Numbered from the stretch's first letter, positions 33,502-43,527 are shown. The stretch is 64,000 nt of DNA from JABDMH01 sp965223165 (GCA_965223165.1 CBDCVQ010000019.1:434001-498000); one strand, 5' to 3'. The notes: generated by a model from the letters alone, not told the origin. Numbers and translations: made by a program.

Positions 33502-35658
33502 TCACCGCACATCCACCACCACACTCCTCCCGGCATACACCCCCTGTGGCAGATCGATGAGTAGCAGCGTCTCTCCATCCTTTGGGTGAGTCGACACACC
33601 TTCCCCCTGCACATCATAAGATCCGGACAGGGTCAGTAGCAATCGAGAAAGCTTACGCGAAGGGTCTGACACGGTCAACTCTTGAATGCGATCACCGTTT
33701 GTCTTGACCATCGCCATCCCTTGACTGTCCAGTTTAACTGTGAGGTCCTTGAAAACATCCACCTGGCCGGCCTTGTGAAATATGAGTTGGACCATATCCA
33801 GCTTATGGCTCTTGACCGCCTGCAGCTCGGTGGTATTTGACAAGATATCGATGCCCCGGTGACTTTCGGTAGAGCCCATTAATTGCTCCTGATCTACATC
33901 CGGGACAACGATGTATGCGTACGAGCCATGATCAGGACTGGGGCCATGATCAAACCAGGCCATAAACATATCCTCGGTCACGATCTCCGTGGAGATATTC
34001 TTTTGATCTGTGATATCCGACCATCGGCCCTGCTCCCTTTGATTGGAAATGTGGACGGGAGAGGCAATGGGCAGTACGTATCCGACGCGGTCGTGATAAA
34101 TTGCAGTGACGTTCTCCAGACGGTGACTGCCACGCGGCAGTTCTTTGACCTCGCCCCCTTGTCGGATGAAAATGTCATCTCGCATCCGCACCTGGTCGAT
34201 GGTCGTCACTACCGGCAGACGCGGTTCGGATCGAATACCTGCGCCCAGGCATACATACTCGTCCTCAAAAAAGAACCAGGCTTTCTTGGCGGCCACCCCA
34301 TCATGTGGGCTGACAAAATCGAAGGCGACCGCCCCGTGCATACCGTCGGTCACCGCTCCCACAAAGTCCCGGACCCCGTCTAATTGAATATTTTCCGGGG
34401 GATGCAATTGGGGTTTTTGCATAATCGTGGTGCCGGAGATCTTTTGCCAATCATACACGGGCCAGATGTTGTGGTACTCGTCACCTTTTAACATCAGGTA
34501 ATTGGTGCCATCCGCTCGATGATGGGTAGTTTTTCCGGGCCCGTTATAGGGTTTTTCCATATTGCGATTGCGGGTGGAAAACATACGCACCGTCGTGTAG
34601 AAATTGGGACGTTGAAAAACGAAATGCTCGGTCTGCCAAAAGAATTTGCAAAAGGATAAAGAGGGCTTGGCCTCCCCTTTTCGTAATCGTAAAATCTCCT
34701 CAAGTTCGCCCCTCCGATAATCCGTCCCAGCAAGGAGGCGCTCGATCTCCACGGTGCCGCGCGGCTCAAACGTAGTCTGGTGTGAAATACTGCGATTTTT
34801 CACACTGATATCCGTATAGATGCCATAGACGAGCTGCTTATAAATGCCGTCCAGATAATAGTCCACCAGGTGATTGAGGCGTTCAATGGGAAATGCATAC
34901 TTAGTGCCAGCCACGTAATAAGACCATTCGCCAAAGGCATTGGCATACTTACCATATCCATATGAAGTCGTGTTGTTGACCCGATCCACACGATGGTGAA
35001 AACTATAGTCGTGCTGCATGCCACGTTTCCCTGTGCTAAATTTCACCTCACCGGCAATGATGGCAATTACCTCATCAAAGCCTTCGCGGTCTCCGACAAA
35101 AAGCAAATTTTTGGCTAGGATGCCCGCGATGACAATTCGATCGCCACTGGGTCTGGCACCGGAAGCATTCATATGTGCCCTGCCAATCATGGGCTGCGCT
35201 CCCTGCACCAGCTCCTTGGGCAGTTCGTCGCCCATGACCAGCATCAAATTGACCAGGTTAGTGGGGGTGGATATTTGGTTGTTGTGCCAATTATCCCCAA
35301 CAAAATCATGATCGACCCAATACCGCAGCGAAGTGACAATGCGCTGCTTCAGAGGCAGGTCTCGGTAGTAGTCCGAGTCACTATTCTTATATGCCTTGGC
35401 CAGATAAACAAGATCACTGGTGTGACGCCGGTGCGGAAAACCGGCCCTCCGACTAAGGTCCAGATAATTAATATCGGCAAAGCTCCCATCCTCTTGCATT
35501 CTCCCCAGAATCTCGTCCACTCGGTCGTCATGGACGGTGGACTTCATGAGCTCGTCTACCACCCGCTGCTTAATCGTGGCAAAATCATCTAGCCGGAGCA
35601 AAGGCTCGGACGGCGCGATGGTAATAAATAGAAAGGCTAAGCAGATGGCAGTTCTCAT
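33502..35658 (-). CDS. polysaccharide lyase family 8 (chondroitin/hyaluronan lyase-like)
   Basis: A 718-residue secreted lyase beginning with a signal peptide ('MRTAICLAFLFITIAPS'); the ATG at 35658 is chosen for this reason. The alpha/alpha toroid domain keeps the PL8 catalytic set: Asn in 'GDNWHNNQISTP' (about 126-127), His in 'HDYSFHHR' (about 221) and Tyr in 'TSYGYGKYAN' (about 233-235). The C-terminal beta domains follow. PL8 enzymes cleave uronic-acid polysaccharides (chondroitin, hyaluronan, xanthan) by beta-elimination; the exact substrate is not readable. Neighbours on the same strand are DUF1501 and DUF1549/1553 proteins. Confidence 0.88.
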   Translation of the reverse strand: MRTAICLAFLFITIAPSEPLLRLDDFATIKQRVVDELMKSTVHDDRVDEILGRMQEDGSFADINYLDLSRRAGFPHRRHTSDLVYLAKAYKNSDSDYYRDLPLKQRIVTSLRYWVDHDFVGDNWHNNQISTPTNLVNLMLVMGDELPKELVQGAQPMIGRAHMNASGARPSGDRIVIAGILAKNLLFVGDREGFDEVIAIIAGEVKFSTGKRGMQHDYSFHHRVDRVNNTTSYGYGKYANAFGEWSYYVAGTKYAFPIERLNHLVDYYLDGIYKQLVYGIYTDISVKNRSISHQTTFEPRGTVEIERLLAGTDYRRGELEEILRLRKGEAKPSLSFCKFFWQTEHFVFQRPNFYTTVRMFSTRNRNMEKPYNGPGKTTHHRADGTNYLMLKGDEYHNIWPVYDWQKISGTTIMQKPQLHPPENIQLDGVRDFVGAVTDGMHGAVAFDFVSPHDGVAAKKAWFFFEDEYVCLGAGIRSEPRLPVVTTIDQVRMRDDIFIRQGGEVKELPRGSHRLENVTAIYHDRVGYVLPIASPVHISNQREQGRWSDITDQKNISTEIVTEDMFMAWFDHGPSPDHGSYAYIVVPDVDQEQLMGSTESHRGIDILSNTTELQAVKSHKLDMVQLIFHKAGQVDVFKDLTVKLDSQGMAMVKTNGDRIQELTVSDPSRKLSRLLLTLSGSYDVQGEGVSTHPKDGETLLLIDLPQGVYAGRSVVVDVR

Positions 35659-35856
35659 GCGATGACATATTTTGTAACAGGCGAAGCAGCTCCGGTCGAG
35701 GAGTGGTTGATAGAAAATTACGAAAAAGTAAGGCCGATCTTGCGGCCATGGAGGGTCAATCAAAAAAGCTATGCCAGCATGGACTTTACATCCCCATCGG
35801 CTCATGGCCCTTGGCCAGCAGGGAAATGGTACCTTAAGCCCTCCTGGAAAGCACTA

Positions 35857-37332
35857 TCAGGCCACAACTCCCTTCACGACATGACCGTGCACATCGGTCA
35901 GCCGATATCGTCTTCCCTGAAACTTGTAGGTCAACCGCTCGTGATCGATACCCAGCAGGTGCAACAGCGTCGCTTGAAAATCATGCACATGGACACCATC
36001 ACGTGCGATATTGTAACTAAAATCATCAGTCTCCCCGTAGTGGATACCGGGCTTGATGCCACCGCCCGCCATCCAGATCGAGAAACATCGCGGATGGTGA
36101 TCCCGACCATAACTATCCCGGGTGAGGCGTCCCTGCGAAAAACTGGTCCGCCCAAACTCCCCACCCCAAATGACGAGCGTGTCGTTGAGTAAACCTCGCT
36201 GCTTCAGATCTGTCACCAGGGCAGCGGAAGCCTGATCGCTCGATCTGGCCATCGGTTGAATCTGATTGGGCAGATCGCCGTGCTGGTCCCAACCCAAATG
36301 GTAGAGCTGAATAAACGGCACATCCCGCTCTGCCAATCGACGAGCCAACAGACAGTTGGCAGCATAGGTACCAGGAGTGCGGGCATCCGGGCCATACATA
36401 TCGAAGATGTAGTCCGGCTCATCAGACAGATCAGTGACTTCGGGCACGCTGGTTTGCATCCGGTACGCCATCTCATACTGGCTGATCTTGGAGTCAATCT
36501 CGGGGTCGCCCCAGACCGCCTGCTGCTCTCGCTCCAGCCGCTCTAAGTAATCCAGCTCGCGGCGACGACTGGCACGATCAATACCGTCGGGATTGGACAG
36601 AAAAAGCACCGGATCATAGCCTGACCGAAAGCGCACGCCCTGATGATGAGAAGGCAAAAAACCATTGCCCCAGGCCTGCATGTTCAGGTTTTGGGTATCG
36701 GGCCGGCCCTTGGACAGCAACACGATAAAAGCCGGGAGGTTCTGGTTGGGGCTGCCTAATCCATAGCTCATCCAAGAGCCGACACAGGGTCGGCCCACTT
36801 GCTGCGACCCCGACTGCAGGAAGACGATGGCCGGCTCATGGTTTATGGCTTCGGTGTACATCGAATTGATCACGCAAATGTCCTCGGCAATGCCCGAGAT
36901 ATGGGGAACCAGGCTACTGAAATAGCCGCCTGTCTTTGGATGTTGCGAAAAATCAAACTTGGTGCCCACCAGCGGAAATTTTGACTGTGCCGCTAGCATA
37001 CCCGTGACGCGCTGATCCCCACGGACGCTGTCAGGGATCTCATCGCCCCAACGCTCGTTGAGCACCGGCTTGTGGTCGAACAGCTCGATCTGGCTGGGAC
37101 CGCCACTTTGAAAGAGGTAGATCACACGCTTGGCCCGCGCGGGATGGTGCAATGCCTTTAAGACCCCTCCATTGGTATTACCCAGCATGGGAGGGGTGGA
37201 TACTTTGCTATGGGCCAACCCAGGCATCAGGCTGCTGATGGCCAGCGCCCCAATTCCCTTGGTGGTAGTACGCAGAAACGCACGTCTGGTCTTCTCGTAG
37301 GCGGCCTTTTGGATATCCTCATTTATGCGCAT
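35857..37332 (-). CDS. DUF1501 domain protein (sulfatase-like fold), Tat signal
   Basis: A 491-residue DUF1501 protein. The N-terminus carries a twin-arginine signal ('TRRAFLRTTTKGIGALAISS'), so it is exported folded. Family hallmarks are 'RVIYLFQSGGPSQIELFDHK', 'QLYHLGWDQHGDLPN', 'LVIWGGEFGRTSFSQG' and 'GRDHHPRCFSIWMAGGGIKP'. The fold is related to alkaline phosphatase/sulfatase enzymes, but the function is not proven. It starts 24 bp after the DUF1549/1553 gene, its regular partner in Planctomycetota and some Bacteroidota. Confidence 0.9.
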   Translation of the reverse strand: MRINEDIQKAAYEKTRRAFLRTTTKGIGALAISSLMPGLAHSKVSTPPMLGNTNGGVLKALHHPARAKRVIYLFQSGGPSQIELFDHKPVLNERWGDEIPDSVRGDQRVTGMLAAQSKFPLVGTKFDFSQHPKTGGYFSSLVPHISGIAEDICVINSMYTEAINHEPAIVFLQSGSQQVGRPCVGSWMSYGLGSPNQNLPAFIVLLSKGRPDTQNLNMQAWGNGFLPSHHQGVRFRSGYDPVLFLSNPDGIDRASRRRELDYLERLEREQQAVWGDPEIDSKISQYEMAYRMQTSVPEVTDLSDEPDYIFDMYGPDARTPGTYAANCLLARRLAERDVPFIQLYHLGWDQHGDLPNQIQPMARSSDQASAALVTDLKQRGLLNDTLVIWGGEFGRTSFSQGRLTRDSYGRDHHPRCFSIWMAGGGIKPGIHYGETDDFSYNIARDGVHVHDFQATLLHLLGIDHERLTYKFQGRRYRLTDVHGHVVKGVVA

Positions 37333-37356
37333 GTGCTCAATTGATTTGAAGATCTA

Positions 37357-40300
37357 CTAGTTCTTATAGTACGCTTCGGTAGAATTGACAATAGTATTGG
37401 CCACCCGAGCGATCGCAGCGATCTCCAGCGCGGGCATCTCAGGGGCTGGGGTACGATGACCCACGTTGAGGTACGCCAAGGCATCCTGTCGATGGCTAGC
37501 AAAGTACTCGTGTTCTTCCTCAAGTTGTGATCGCAGCAACTGGGCCTCGCGCTCCGACGGCACACGGCTCGTGAGCATTTCAAAAGCTAGTTCAATCGCC
37601 TTATGACGGTCCCGTTTTGCCATTTGCCATGTTCTTTCAGCCAGTACCCGACAGCCTTCGATGACTTGCGGGTCGTTGAGAAGTACCAGCGCCTGCAGGG
37701 GCGTATTGCTTTTCTGCCGGCGCACCTGGCACTCGGCGCGAGACGCTGCATCGAAGATCAGCATCGACGGTGGTGGCATATTACGTTTCCAAAAAGTGTA
37801 TATACTGCGCCGATAGAGGCCATCGTCGTAGTCGATTTCATACTCCGGAAAAAAGGTGTGGGTCATGACCTCCTTCCACAGACCCGGAGGCTGATACGGA
37901 AAGGCCGAAGGTCCGCCCACTCGGTAATCAAGCAAATCGCTGGCTGCCAGAATATTGTCTCGTACCATCTCAGCGGATCTCCGATACCGAGGTCCGCGGG
38001 CCAATAGGTAGTTTTGCGGATCGGCCTCCAGTAGCTCTGGCGTCACCCGTGAAGACTGCCGATACGTGGCCGAAAGTACAAGCTGACGGATGAGTCGCTT
38101 GAGATCCCACCCATTTTCCACAAAGTCCATAGCCAGCCAGTCCAGCAGCTCCGGATGCGTGGGCAGGGCACCCTGATTGCCAAAGTCCTCCACCGTTTCC
38201 ACCAGTCCCCGGCCAAACATCAAGTACCAGATTTGATTGACCGCGACGCGGGCCGTCAACGGATGATCAGGATGTACCAGCCATTGGCCCAGGCCATAGC
38301 GATTCCGAGGTAAGTCTTCAGGCCAGCCAAATATCGTCTCCGGCACGTCCCGTTGTACTTGCTCGCCGTGCGCGTCATACACCCCGCGTTCAAGCACATA
38401 GGTGGGCCGATCTCGAGTCATATCGCCCATCACCATGATTTCTTGCACCGTGTCGATGGTCTCGATCTCCCGGGCCTGCAACCTGCGCAACTTTTCACGT
38501 TGCCGCTCGAGGTGGTCATCGACAAACAAATCGTAGAATCTACCCAATGCCTGGGGCTGCTGCGAAAGCGCCGCCTCAAACGAACGGACACCGAGGGTGG
38601 CATCATAAAGGTACTTCGCGACCATGATGTCGGCCTCCCGGTCCAAAATACGCACCTCGTCCAATAGGCCACCGGTGAAGTCCTGGTCATAGTGACGATT
38701 GCCAATGATGATGCCCTTATATGGCTTGTACACCGTGGCCCGAGGATCCGTGTAGGGCTCAGTGGACCGGTACAGATGATTGCGCTCGATGGTGATCTCA
38801 TCTGGCATACCGTTGCGATAGATGGCCATGCCTTCCGCCCGACTTGATCCGTCATAGGTCCAGACGTAGTGGACCCATTCGTCGAGTGGCAGTGGCTCCA
38901 CCGCACGCACATCTAAGGACTGGTACGGATGAGCATGATTGAGCCTGAAGTGTAATCGATTGCTGTCCAGCACTACGTCCCAGCCTCGGTAGCCCTGGAT
39001 CCGATCGTTGCCGTTGTAGATGACATGCCCATCGGCAAAGTCCTTGGGACGTTGTACCCAAAAGCTGATCGTGAAGGGCTCCATGCGCTCGAAGGACGAG
39101 CGACTCCCATCCGCCACATATTGGCCATCGGCATCACTACGCACAGCTAGCCCCTTTTTTCCTGGTACAGAGGTTACCTCGCCCCAATAGCTGGCCGGTG
39201 CCGTACCGGCCACCAGATCCCGGTCTTTGCCTCCCTGCATGCCATCAAACGTGAGATGGCTGACGGTGGCCTTGTCCACGGCACGGATCAAGCTTCTCGC
39301 ATCGGTCATACGACGACACCATTGCTCAATGTCCCCTTCGTTGCGCTGGGCCGCCTGCACCGTGGCCTGTTCCTGCTGTTCGATCTGCTCAACCAGCATT
39401 TGCCGAATCGCTGCTACTTCCTCGGAGGGCAAAGCCAACACCGGTCCGGCATTCATGGAAAGAACATTAGGCACCTGCTGCCCATATTCTACGGCGTTGT
39501 AGCCGAATATGCCATCTCCCCGCTCCACGGTCGAGTTGAAGAACCCAAAGAGCTCATAGTACTCGTCTTGACTGATCGGGTCGTATTTGTGATCATGGCA
39601 TCTGGCGCAACCCACCGTCAGGCCCAAGAAAGCCGCCCCCAAGGTATTGGTGCGGTCAGCCACGTACTCGACTCGAAACTCTTCGGGGATGATGCCTCCC
39701 TCGGAGTTTTGCTTATGGTTTCGGTTGAACGCCGTCGCCAACCTTTGTTCCTGCGTCGCCCCTGGCACCTGATCGCCTCCAATCTGCCACAGAATAAATT
39801 GATCATAGGGCAGGTTTTCGTTGAACGCTTCGATGACCCAATCGCGATAAGGCCAAAATGTATGATGAAAATCGTCCAGGTATCCTTCGGAATCGGCGAA
39901 GCGCGCTACATCCAGCCAGTGTGCGGCCATGCGTTCACCAAAGGCCGGCCTTGACAGCAGATCCTCTACTAATCGCTCGTAGTAATCGGATCCTTCGTCC
40001 GCTTTCCATCGCCACAGTTCTTCCAGGCTCGGTGGGAGGCCCGTCAGATCAAAGTAAAGACGTCGGATCAGCTGTGACCGATCAGCCGGTGGGCTGGGGG
40101 TCAACTCGGCCAGCCGAAGGCGCTCAGCCACAAATTGGTCGACTTCATTGATCGCCCAATCTTGGCCCTCGTCCGGCACCGCTGCCTTCACGGGTTTGGT
40201 AAATGCCCAATGCGGCTTGTACTGGCCACCCTGCTTGATCCATTTGATCAGCGTAGCTCGTTCGGGGTCGGTCAGGGTCAAATTGGACTCGGGTGGCGGC

Positions 40301-40635
40301 ATGCCCAGCTCCGGGTCGTCAGACAGTATGCGCTCGACCAACTGACTGTGTCGCGTCTGTCGAGGGATGATCGCTCGTCCGTTGCCACTTTCCAGGGCGC
40401 TGTAAGCGCTTTCTTCGATGTCAAGCCTTAGATCTCCCTTTCGATTCTCGGCGTCCGGGCCGTGGCAGGCAAAACACCGATCAGAAAGGATGGGCTTGAC
40501 GTGAAAATTGTAATCGACTTGGTCTGGGAGACGACTCATCTCCCGTTCTATGCCCGCAGGCATCGCAGGTCGGCAAGCGGGTAGAAAGGCGGCAACCAGC
40601 AGCAGCAGTCCGCAGATGTTCGAGGACACAGACAT
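37357..40635 (-). CDS. PSCyt1-DUF1549-LamG-DUF1553 lipoprotein
   Basis: A 1092-residue exported protein with lipobox 'AFLPAC' (Cys21). Domain order: a planctomycete-type cytochrome c domain with CFACH at residues 54-58, DUF1549 ('NEVDQFVAERLRLAELTPSP', 'RRLYFDLTGLPPSLEELW'), a LamG/concanavalin domain near residues 480-690, and DUF1553 ('NRYGLGQWLVHPDHPLTARV', 'NQIWYLMFGRGLVETVEDFG', 'RSIYTFWKRNMPPPSM'). The heme suggests a redox role and LamG a carbohydrate ligand; the reaction is unknown. It is transcribed toward DUF1501 and the PL8 lyase. Confidence 0.92.
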   Translation of the reverse strand: MSVSSNICGLLLLVAAFLPACRPAMPAGIEREMSRLPDQVDYNFHVKPILSDRCFACHGPDAENRKGDLRLDIEESAYSALESGNGRAIIPRQTRHSQLVERILSDDPELGMPPPESNLTLTDPERATLIKWIKQGGQYKPHWAFTKPVKAAVPDEGQDWAINEVDQFVAERLRLAELTPSPPADRSQLIRRLYFDLTGLPPSLEELWRWKADEGSDYYERLVEDLLSRPAFGERMAAHWLDVARFADSEGYLDDFHHTFWPYRDWVIEAFNENLPYDQFILWQIGGDQVPGATQEQRLATAFNRNHKQNSEGGIIPEEFRVEYVADRTNTLGAAFLGLTVGCARCHDHKYDPISQDEYYELFGFFNSTVERGDGIFGYNAVEYGQQVPNVLSMNAGPVLALPSEEVAAIRQMLVEQIEQQEQATVQAAQRNEGDIEQWCRRMTDARSLIRAVDKATVSHLTFDGMQGGKDRDLVAGTAPASYWGEVTSVPGKKGLAVRSDADGQYVADGSRSSFERMEPFTISFWVQRPKDFADGHVIYNGNDRIQGYRGWDVVLDSNRLHFRLNHAHPYQSLDVRAVEPLPLDEWVHYVWTYDGSSRAEGMAIYRNGMPDEITIERNHLYRSTEPYTDPRATVYKPYKGIIIGNRHYDQDFTGGLLDEVRILDREADIMVAKYLYDATLGVRSFEAALSQQPQALGRFYDLFVDDHLERQREKLRRLQAREIETIDTVQEIMVMGDMTRDRPTYVLERGVYDAHGEQVQRDVPETIFGWPEDLPRNRYGLGQWLVHPDHPLTARVAVNQIWYLMFGRGLVETVEDFGNQGALPTHPELLDWLAMDFVENGWDLKRLIRQLVLSATYRQSSRVTPELLEADPQNYLLARGPRYRRSAEMVRDNILAASDLLDYRVGGPSAFPYQPPGLWKEVMTHTFFPEYEIDYDDGLYRRSIYTFWKRNMPPPSMLIFDAASRAECQVRRQKSNTPLQALVLLNDPQVIEGCRVLAERTWQMAKRDRHKAIELAFEMLTSRVPSEREAQLLRSQLEEEHEYFASHRQDALAYLNVGHRTPAPEMPALEIAAIARVANTIVNSTEAYYKN

Positions 40636-40847
40636 CCCCTTAAGATACTAACATTCAGCAAGATTGGAACAAGTGCACGGACGAGCCCCACCCTCGTCCC
40701 GAAGCGATGTTATGAATCTGTTACCGCTCCAAAGGAAAGTCTCACATATCTCCGCAATGAACTATCTTCGGGGGCAGAAACGTTTAATTAACTGCGGTCG
40801 AGCATCATATGGTGCGATTCTTGCACATATTGAATGAAAGAAATACT

Positions 40848-41351
40848 ATGAAACAAATCACTCTCTTGCTAGCCTTTGTTTTGATGGCCGGCACCTCCTG
40901 GGCACAAGAAGGCACCTATAAAGCCGAAAACGAGGGTTGGCTAGTCAACCTAGATGAGGCCTACGAAGAATCCCAAGCAACAGGCAAGCCGATCCTGGCC
41001 AATTTCACGGGGACGGATTGGTGCGGCTGGTGCAAACGACTGACAGCTAGCGTGTTTGTGAAACCTGATTTCAAAGCTTGGGCAAAGAAAAATGTCGTCT
41101 TGTTGGAGTTGGATTTTCCTCGCCGCAAGCAATTGCCCGACCTGATCCGCAAGCAGAATGCGGGACTGCAGCAAGCCTTTAAGGTGCGTGGATACCCCAC
41201 GATCTGGCTCTTCAATTTGGACAAGGATCCTCAAACGCAGAAGTATTCCATCACTGCCCTTGGCCGTACCGGCTATACCAAGACCGTACAAGAATTTACC
41301 AGCGGTCTGGATCAAATGATCGCCAAGGCAGAGACAGAAGGCACAAAGTAG
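40848..41351 (+). CDS. periplasmic thioredoxin-fold protein
   Basis: A 167-residue protein starting at ATG 40848 with a signal peptide ending 'MAGTSWAQ'. The active site is 'TGTDWCGWCKRL' (C-x-x-C) and the cis-Pro loop is 'VRGYPTIWLFNLD'. It belongs to the thioredoxin_7/DsbD-gamma-like group, which reduces or isomerises disulfides, for example in cytochrome c maturation. The ATG at 40809 would add residues before the signal peptide and is rejected. It is monocistronic. Confidence 0.88.
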   Translation: MKQITLLLAFVLMAGTSWAQEGTYKAENEGWLVNLDEAYEESQATGKPILANFTGTDWCGWCKRLTASVFVKPDFKAWAKKNVVLLELDFPRRKQLPDLIRKQNAGLQQAFKVRGYPTIWLFNLDKDPQTQKYSITALGRTGYTKTVQEFTSGLDQMIAKAETEGTK

Positions 41352-41458
41352 AGCAATTGTCAATGAACAATTAACAGTTGTCAACGAACGGTCAAGCATG
41401 GCTGCCATTGACAACTGCTCACTGATAAAAATGTGATAATCGTTGACTGCTGCGCAGA

Positions 41459-41809
41459 TTACCGAGTGTTCTTAATGATCTTAAACAGCATCTTGGCAAG
41501 CTGATCGGCCTCTTCATAGAGCTCTTGAAATCTGCCTTCGTCAATGTAGTCTGTCTCCCGCAGAAGCCTAAGCCAGTATTTGGTTTCCCTGGTCTCTTTG
41601 TATGAAATAGACATTTTGGCCCGAAAGTCCCGGCGGGTATAGCCACCTTCGGCTTCCTCCACATTGGCTCCAATCGAGGTGCCTGAGCGCAAGATCTGCT
41701 TCGCCAGGGTAAACTCCTTCTTTTCCCTGATCAGATACTGGTACAAACGGATGATCTTGACGGCAAAGGCAAAACTCTTATTGCAAATAACATTTCTGCT
41801 TAATGACAT
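41459..41809 (-). CDS. four-helix-bundle protein (S23/TIGR02436 family)
   Basis: A 116-residue helical protein: 'FAFAVKIIRLYQYLIREKKE', 'LAKQILRSGTSIGANVEEAE', 'DFRAKMSISYKETRETKYWL' and 'ELYEEADQLAKMLFKIIKNT'. The RSGTSIGAN-EEA-G signature defines the family, also found in 23S rRNA intervening sequences and distantly related to Avd proteins of diversity-generating retroelements. No reverse transcriptase is nearby. Short CAATGAACAAT/TTAACAGTTG repeats flank the gene on both sides, including the 14-bp minisatellite just beyond its start. Function unknown. Confidence 0.88.
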   Translation of the reverse strand: MSLSRNVICNKSFAFAVKIIRLYQYLIREKKEFTLAKQILRSGTSIGANVEEAEGGYTRRDFRAKMSISYKETRETKYWLRLLRETDYIDEGRFQELYEEADQLAKMLFKIIKNTR

Positions 41810-41838
41810 TGATATGGGTTTAGATGGTTTGAAATATC

Positions 41839-42370
41839 TCAGTGGTCAATCAGCAATGGTCAATGAGCAATGAGCAATGGTCAATGAGCAATGGTCAATG
41901 AGCAATGGTCAATGAACAATGGTCAATGGTCATTGCTAACTGTTCATTGCCAACTGTTCATTGCCAACTGTTCATTGCCAACTGTTCATTGCCAACTGTT
42001 CATTGCCAACTGTTCATTGCCAACTGTTCATTGCCAACTGTTCATTGCCAACTGTTCATTGCTAACTGTTCATTGCTAACTGTTCATTGCTAACTGTTCA
42101 TTGCTAACTGTTCACTGCTAACTGTTCACTGCTAACTGTTCATTGCTAACTGTTCATTGCTAACTGTTCATTGCTAACTGTTCATTGCTAACTGTTCATT
42201 GCTAACTGTTCATTGCTAACTGTTCATTGCTAACTGTTCATTGCTAACTGTTCATTGCTAACTGTTCATTGCTAACTGTTCATTGCTAACTGTTCATTGC
42301 TAACTGTTCATTGCTAACTGTTCATTGCTAACTGTTCACTGTTCATTGCCAACTGTTCACTGCTCATTGA
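41839..42370. repeat. 14-bp minisatellite in two opposed blocks
   Basis: About 28-30 tandem copies of TGTTCATTGCTAAC (first block TGTTCATTGCCAAC, then the CTAAC form) fill 41939-42360. Just before them, 41850-41925 holds several copies of GGTCAATGAGCAAT, whose complement ATTGCTCATTGACC is related, so the two blocks are roughly inverted. Unit length is 14 bp and copies are nearly perfect. There is no gene here; translated frames give only QWSM/LFIANCSL-type repeats. Confidence 0.93.
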
Positions 42371-42378
42371 CGACTTGA

Positions 42379-43473
42379 CTAATACACTCGCTTCCTCGCC
42401 GAGACTTCCCACTTTCCCGTCACCCGTCCATTTTCCGCTACATACACGTGTTCATGTAGCGCCATCGTGGGACAAATATGATAGGGGATGGCATACATCA
42501 CATCCCCGACATCGAGATGATCGAGCGAATCTGCCGTGATGCCGAGATGCTCCTCGCTGTGCACACGTCGACGGTGATCGGGTAGATCGAGCAAGAACAG
42601 TCGCCGTCCCGGCATCTCCGAGGCGACGGACTTATGCCCGGCGTCCAGGGTGAGGCAGGTACGATTAGGCTTGCTGATCACACGTGTGGCCAAGACCGCC
42701 GCATGTTCAAAAGCCATGTCCTTGTAGGAGGAGGATCGATCATCCCAGAGCAGACACGTACCGGGGCCCAACGTTCGCTCCGGATGCTGCGCATGGATGG
42801 GAAAGCTGACGCTACCGCCACAGACGATCTCTGGCACGTCCAGGCCGTCCTCCCGGAGCCCGTCGATTAAATCTTGAACGGGGGCATAGTCTTGATCGCA
42901 AATACGGGTGCGCTCCACCAAATCCGGTTCGTGATTGTGGCCGTCATAAACATGGAGGCCGGCGGCGGTCAGATGATCGGCGGAGGCCAACTTCCGATAC
43001 AGATCTCGGGCCAATGCAGGTGCAATGCCGGTGCGATGCATACCGCAATCGATATCCACATAGACGGGCAATGAAATGTGGTGCTCTCCAGCCAGCCGGT
43101 TCAGCAGATCCACGGTGGCTGCGTTGTCCACCAGCGTGGAAAAGCGGGTATCGGAGGTGGCAGCAAGTCTGACGAATCGCTCGGCCAAGGGGCCGGTCGG
43201 CTGATAGGCGAGTAGCACATCTGGCACACCGATCGAAGCCAGCATGGTAGCCTCCTGCAGCGTAGCGCATTTGAACTTGTCAATACCTGCGGCCTGCTGC
43301 AGTTCGACCACTTGGGGTAGTTTGTGCGTCTTGACATGGGGTCTCAATCTCTGGGTGCCTCCGGCGAGGCGGATCATCTCCGCAATATTGCGTTTGATGC
43401 GATCCGGATACAAGATCACGGCCGGGGTGAAGAGTTCACTTTCGTTGTCCACTCGATACCAGTTGTCTCTCAT
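42379..43473 (-). CDS. D-threonine aldolase/D-serine dehydratase-like PLP enzyme (fold type III)
   Basis: A 364-residue alanine-racemase-fold enzyme. The PLP Lys is in 'LRPHVKTHKLPQVVELQ', the barrel strand 'VYVDIDCGMHRTGI' follows, and the C-terminal metal site reads 'PYHICPTMALHEHVYV', as in D-threonine aldolases and metal-activated D-serine or 3-hydroxy-D-aspartate dehydratases. The operon starts with RidA, which hydrolyses enamines released by PLP dehydratases, so dehydratase or aldolase action on a hydroxy-amino acid is plausible. It lies 54 bp after the aldolase gene on the same strand. Confidence 0.83.
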   Translation of the reverse strand: MRDNWYRVDNESELFTPAVILYPDRIKRNIAEMIRLAGGTQRLRPHVKTHKLPQVVELQQAAGIDKFKCATLQEATMLASIGVPDVLLAYQPTGPLAERFVRLAATSDTRFSTLVDNAATVDLLNRLAGEHHISLPVYVDIDCGMHRTGIAPALARDLYRKLASADHLTAAGLHVYDGHNHEPDLVERTRICDQDYAPVQDLIDGLREDGLDVPEIVCGGSVSFPIHAQHPERTLGPGTCLLWDDRSSSYKDMAFEHAAVLATRVISKPNRTCLTLDAGHKSVASEMPGRRLFLLDLPDHRRRVHSEEHLGITADSLDHLDVGDVMYAIPYHICPTMALHEHVYVAENGRVTGKWEVSARKRVY

Positions 43474-43527
43474 AATTCCTAGTGATGTAAGGGCAAAAGA
43501 TAAAGCGCGTGGGAAGGGCCGGATTGC

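Noticed and set aside
41891..42093. Two overlapping ~62-residue frames rich in QWSM and LFIANCSL
   Set aside because: They are translations of the 14-bp minisatellite in two frames.
41459..42370. Diversity-generating retroelement (Avd-like protein plus repeats)
   Set aside because: No reverse transcriptase, template repeat or variable target gene is nearby; the repeats are simple tandem units.
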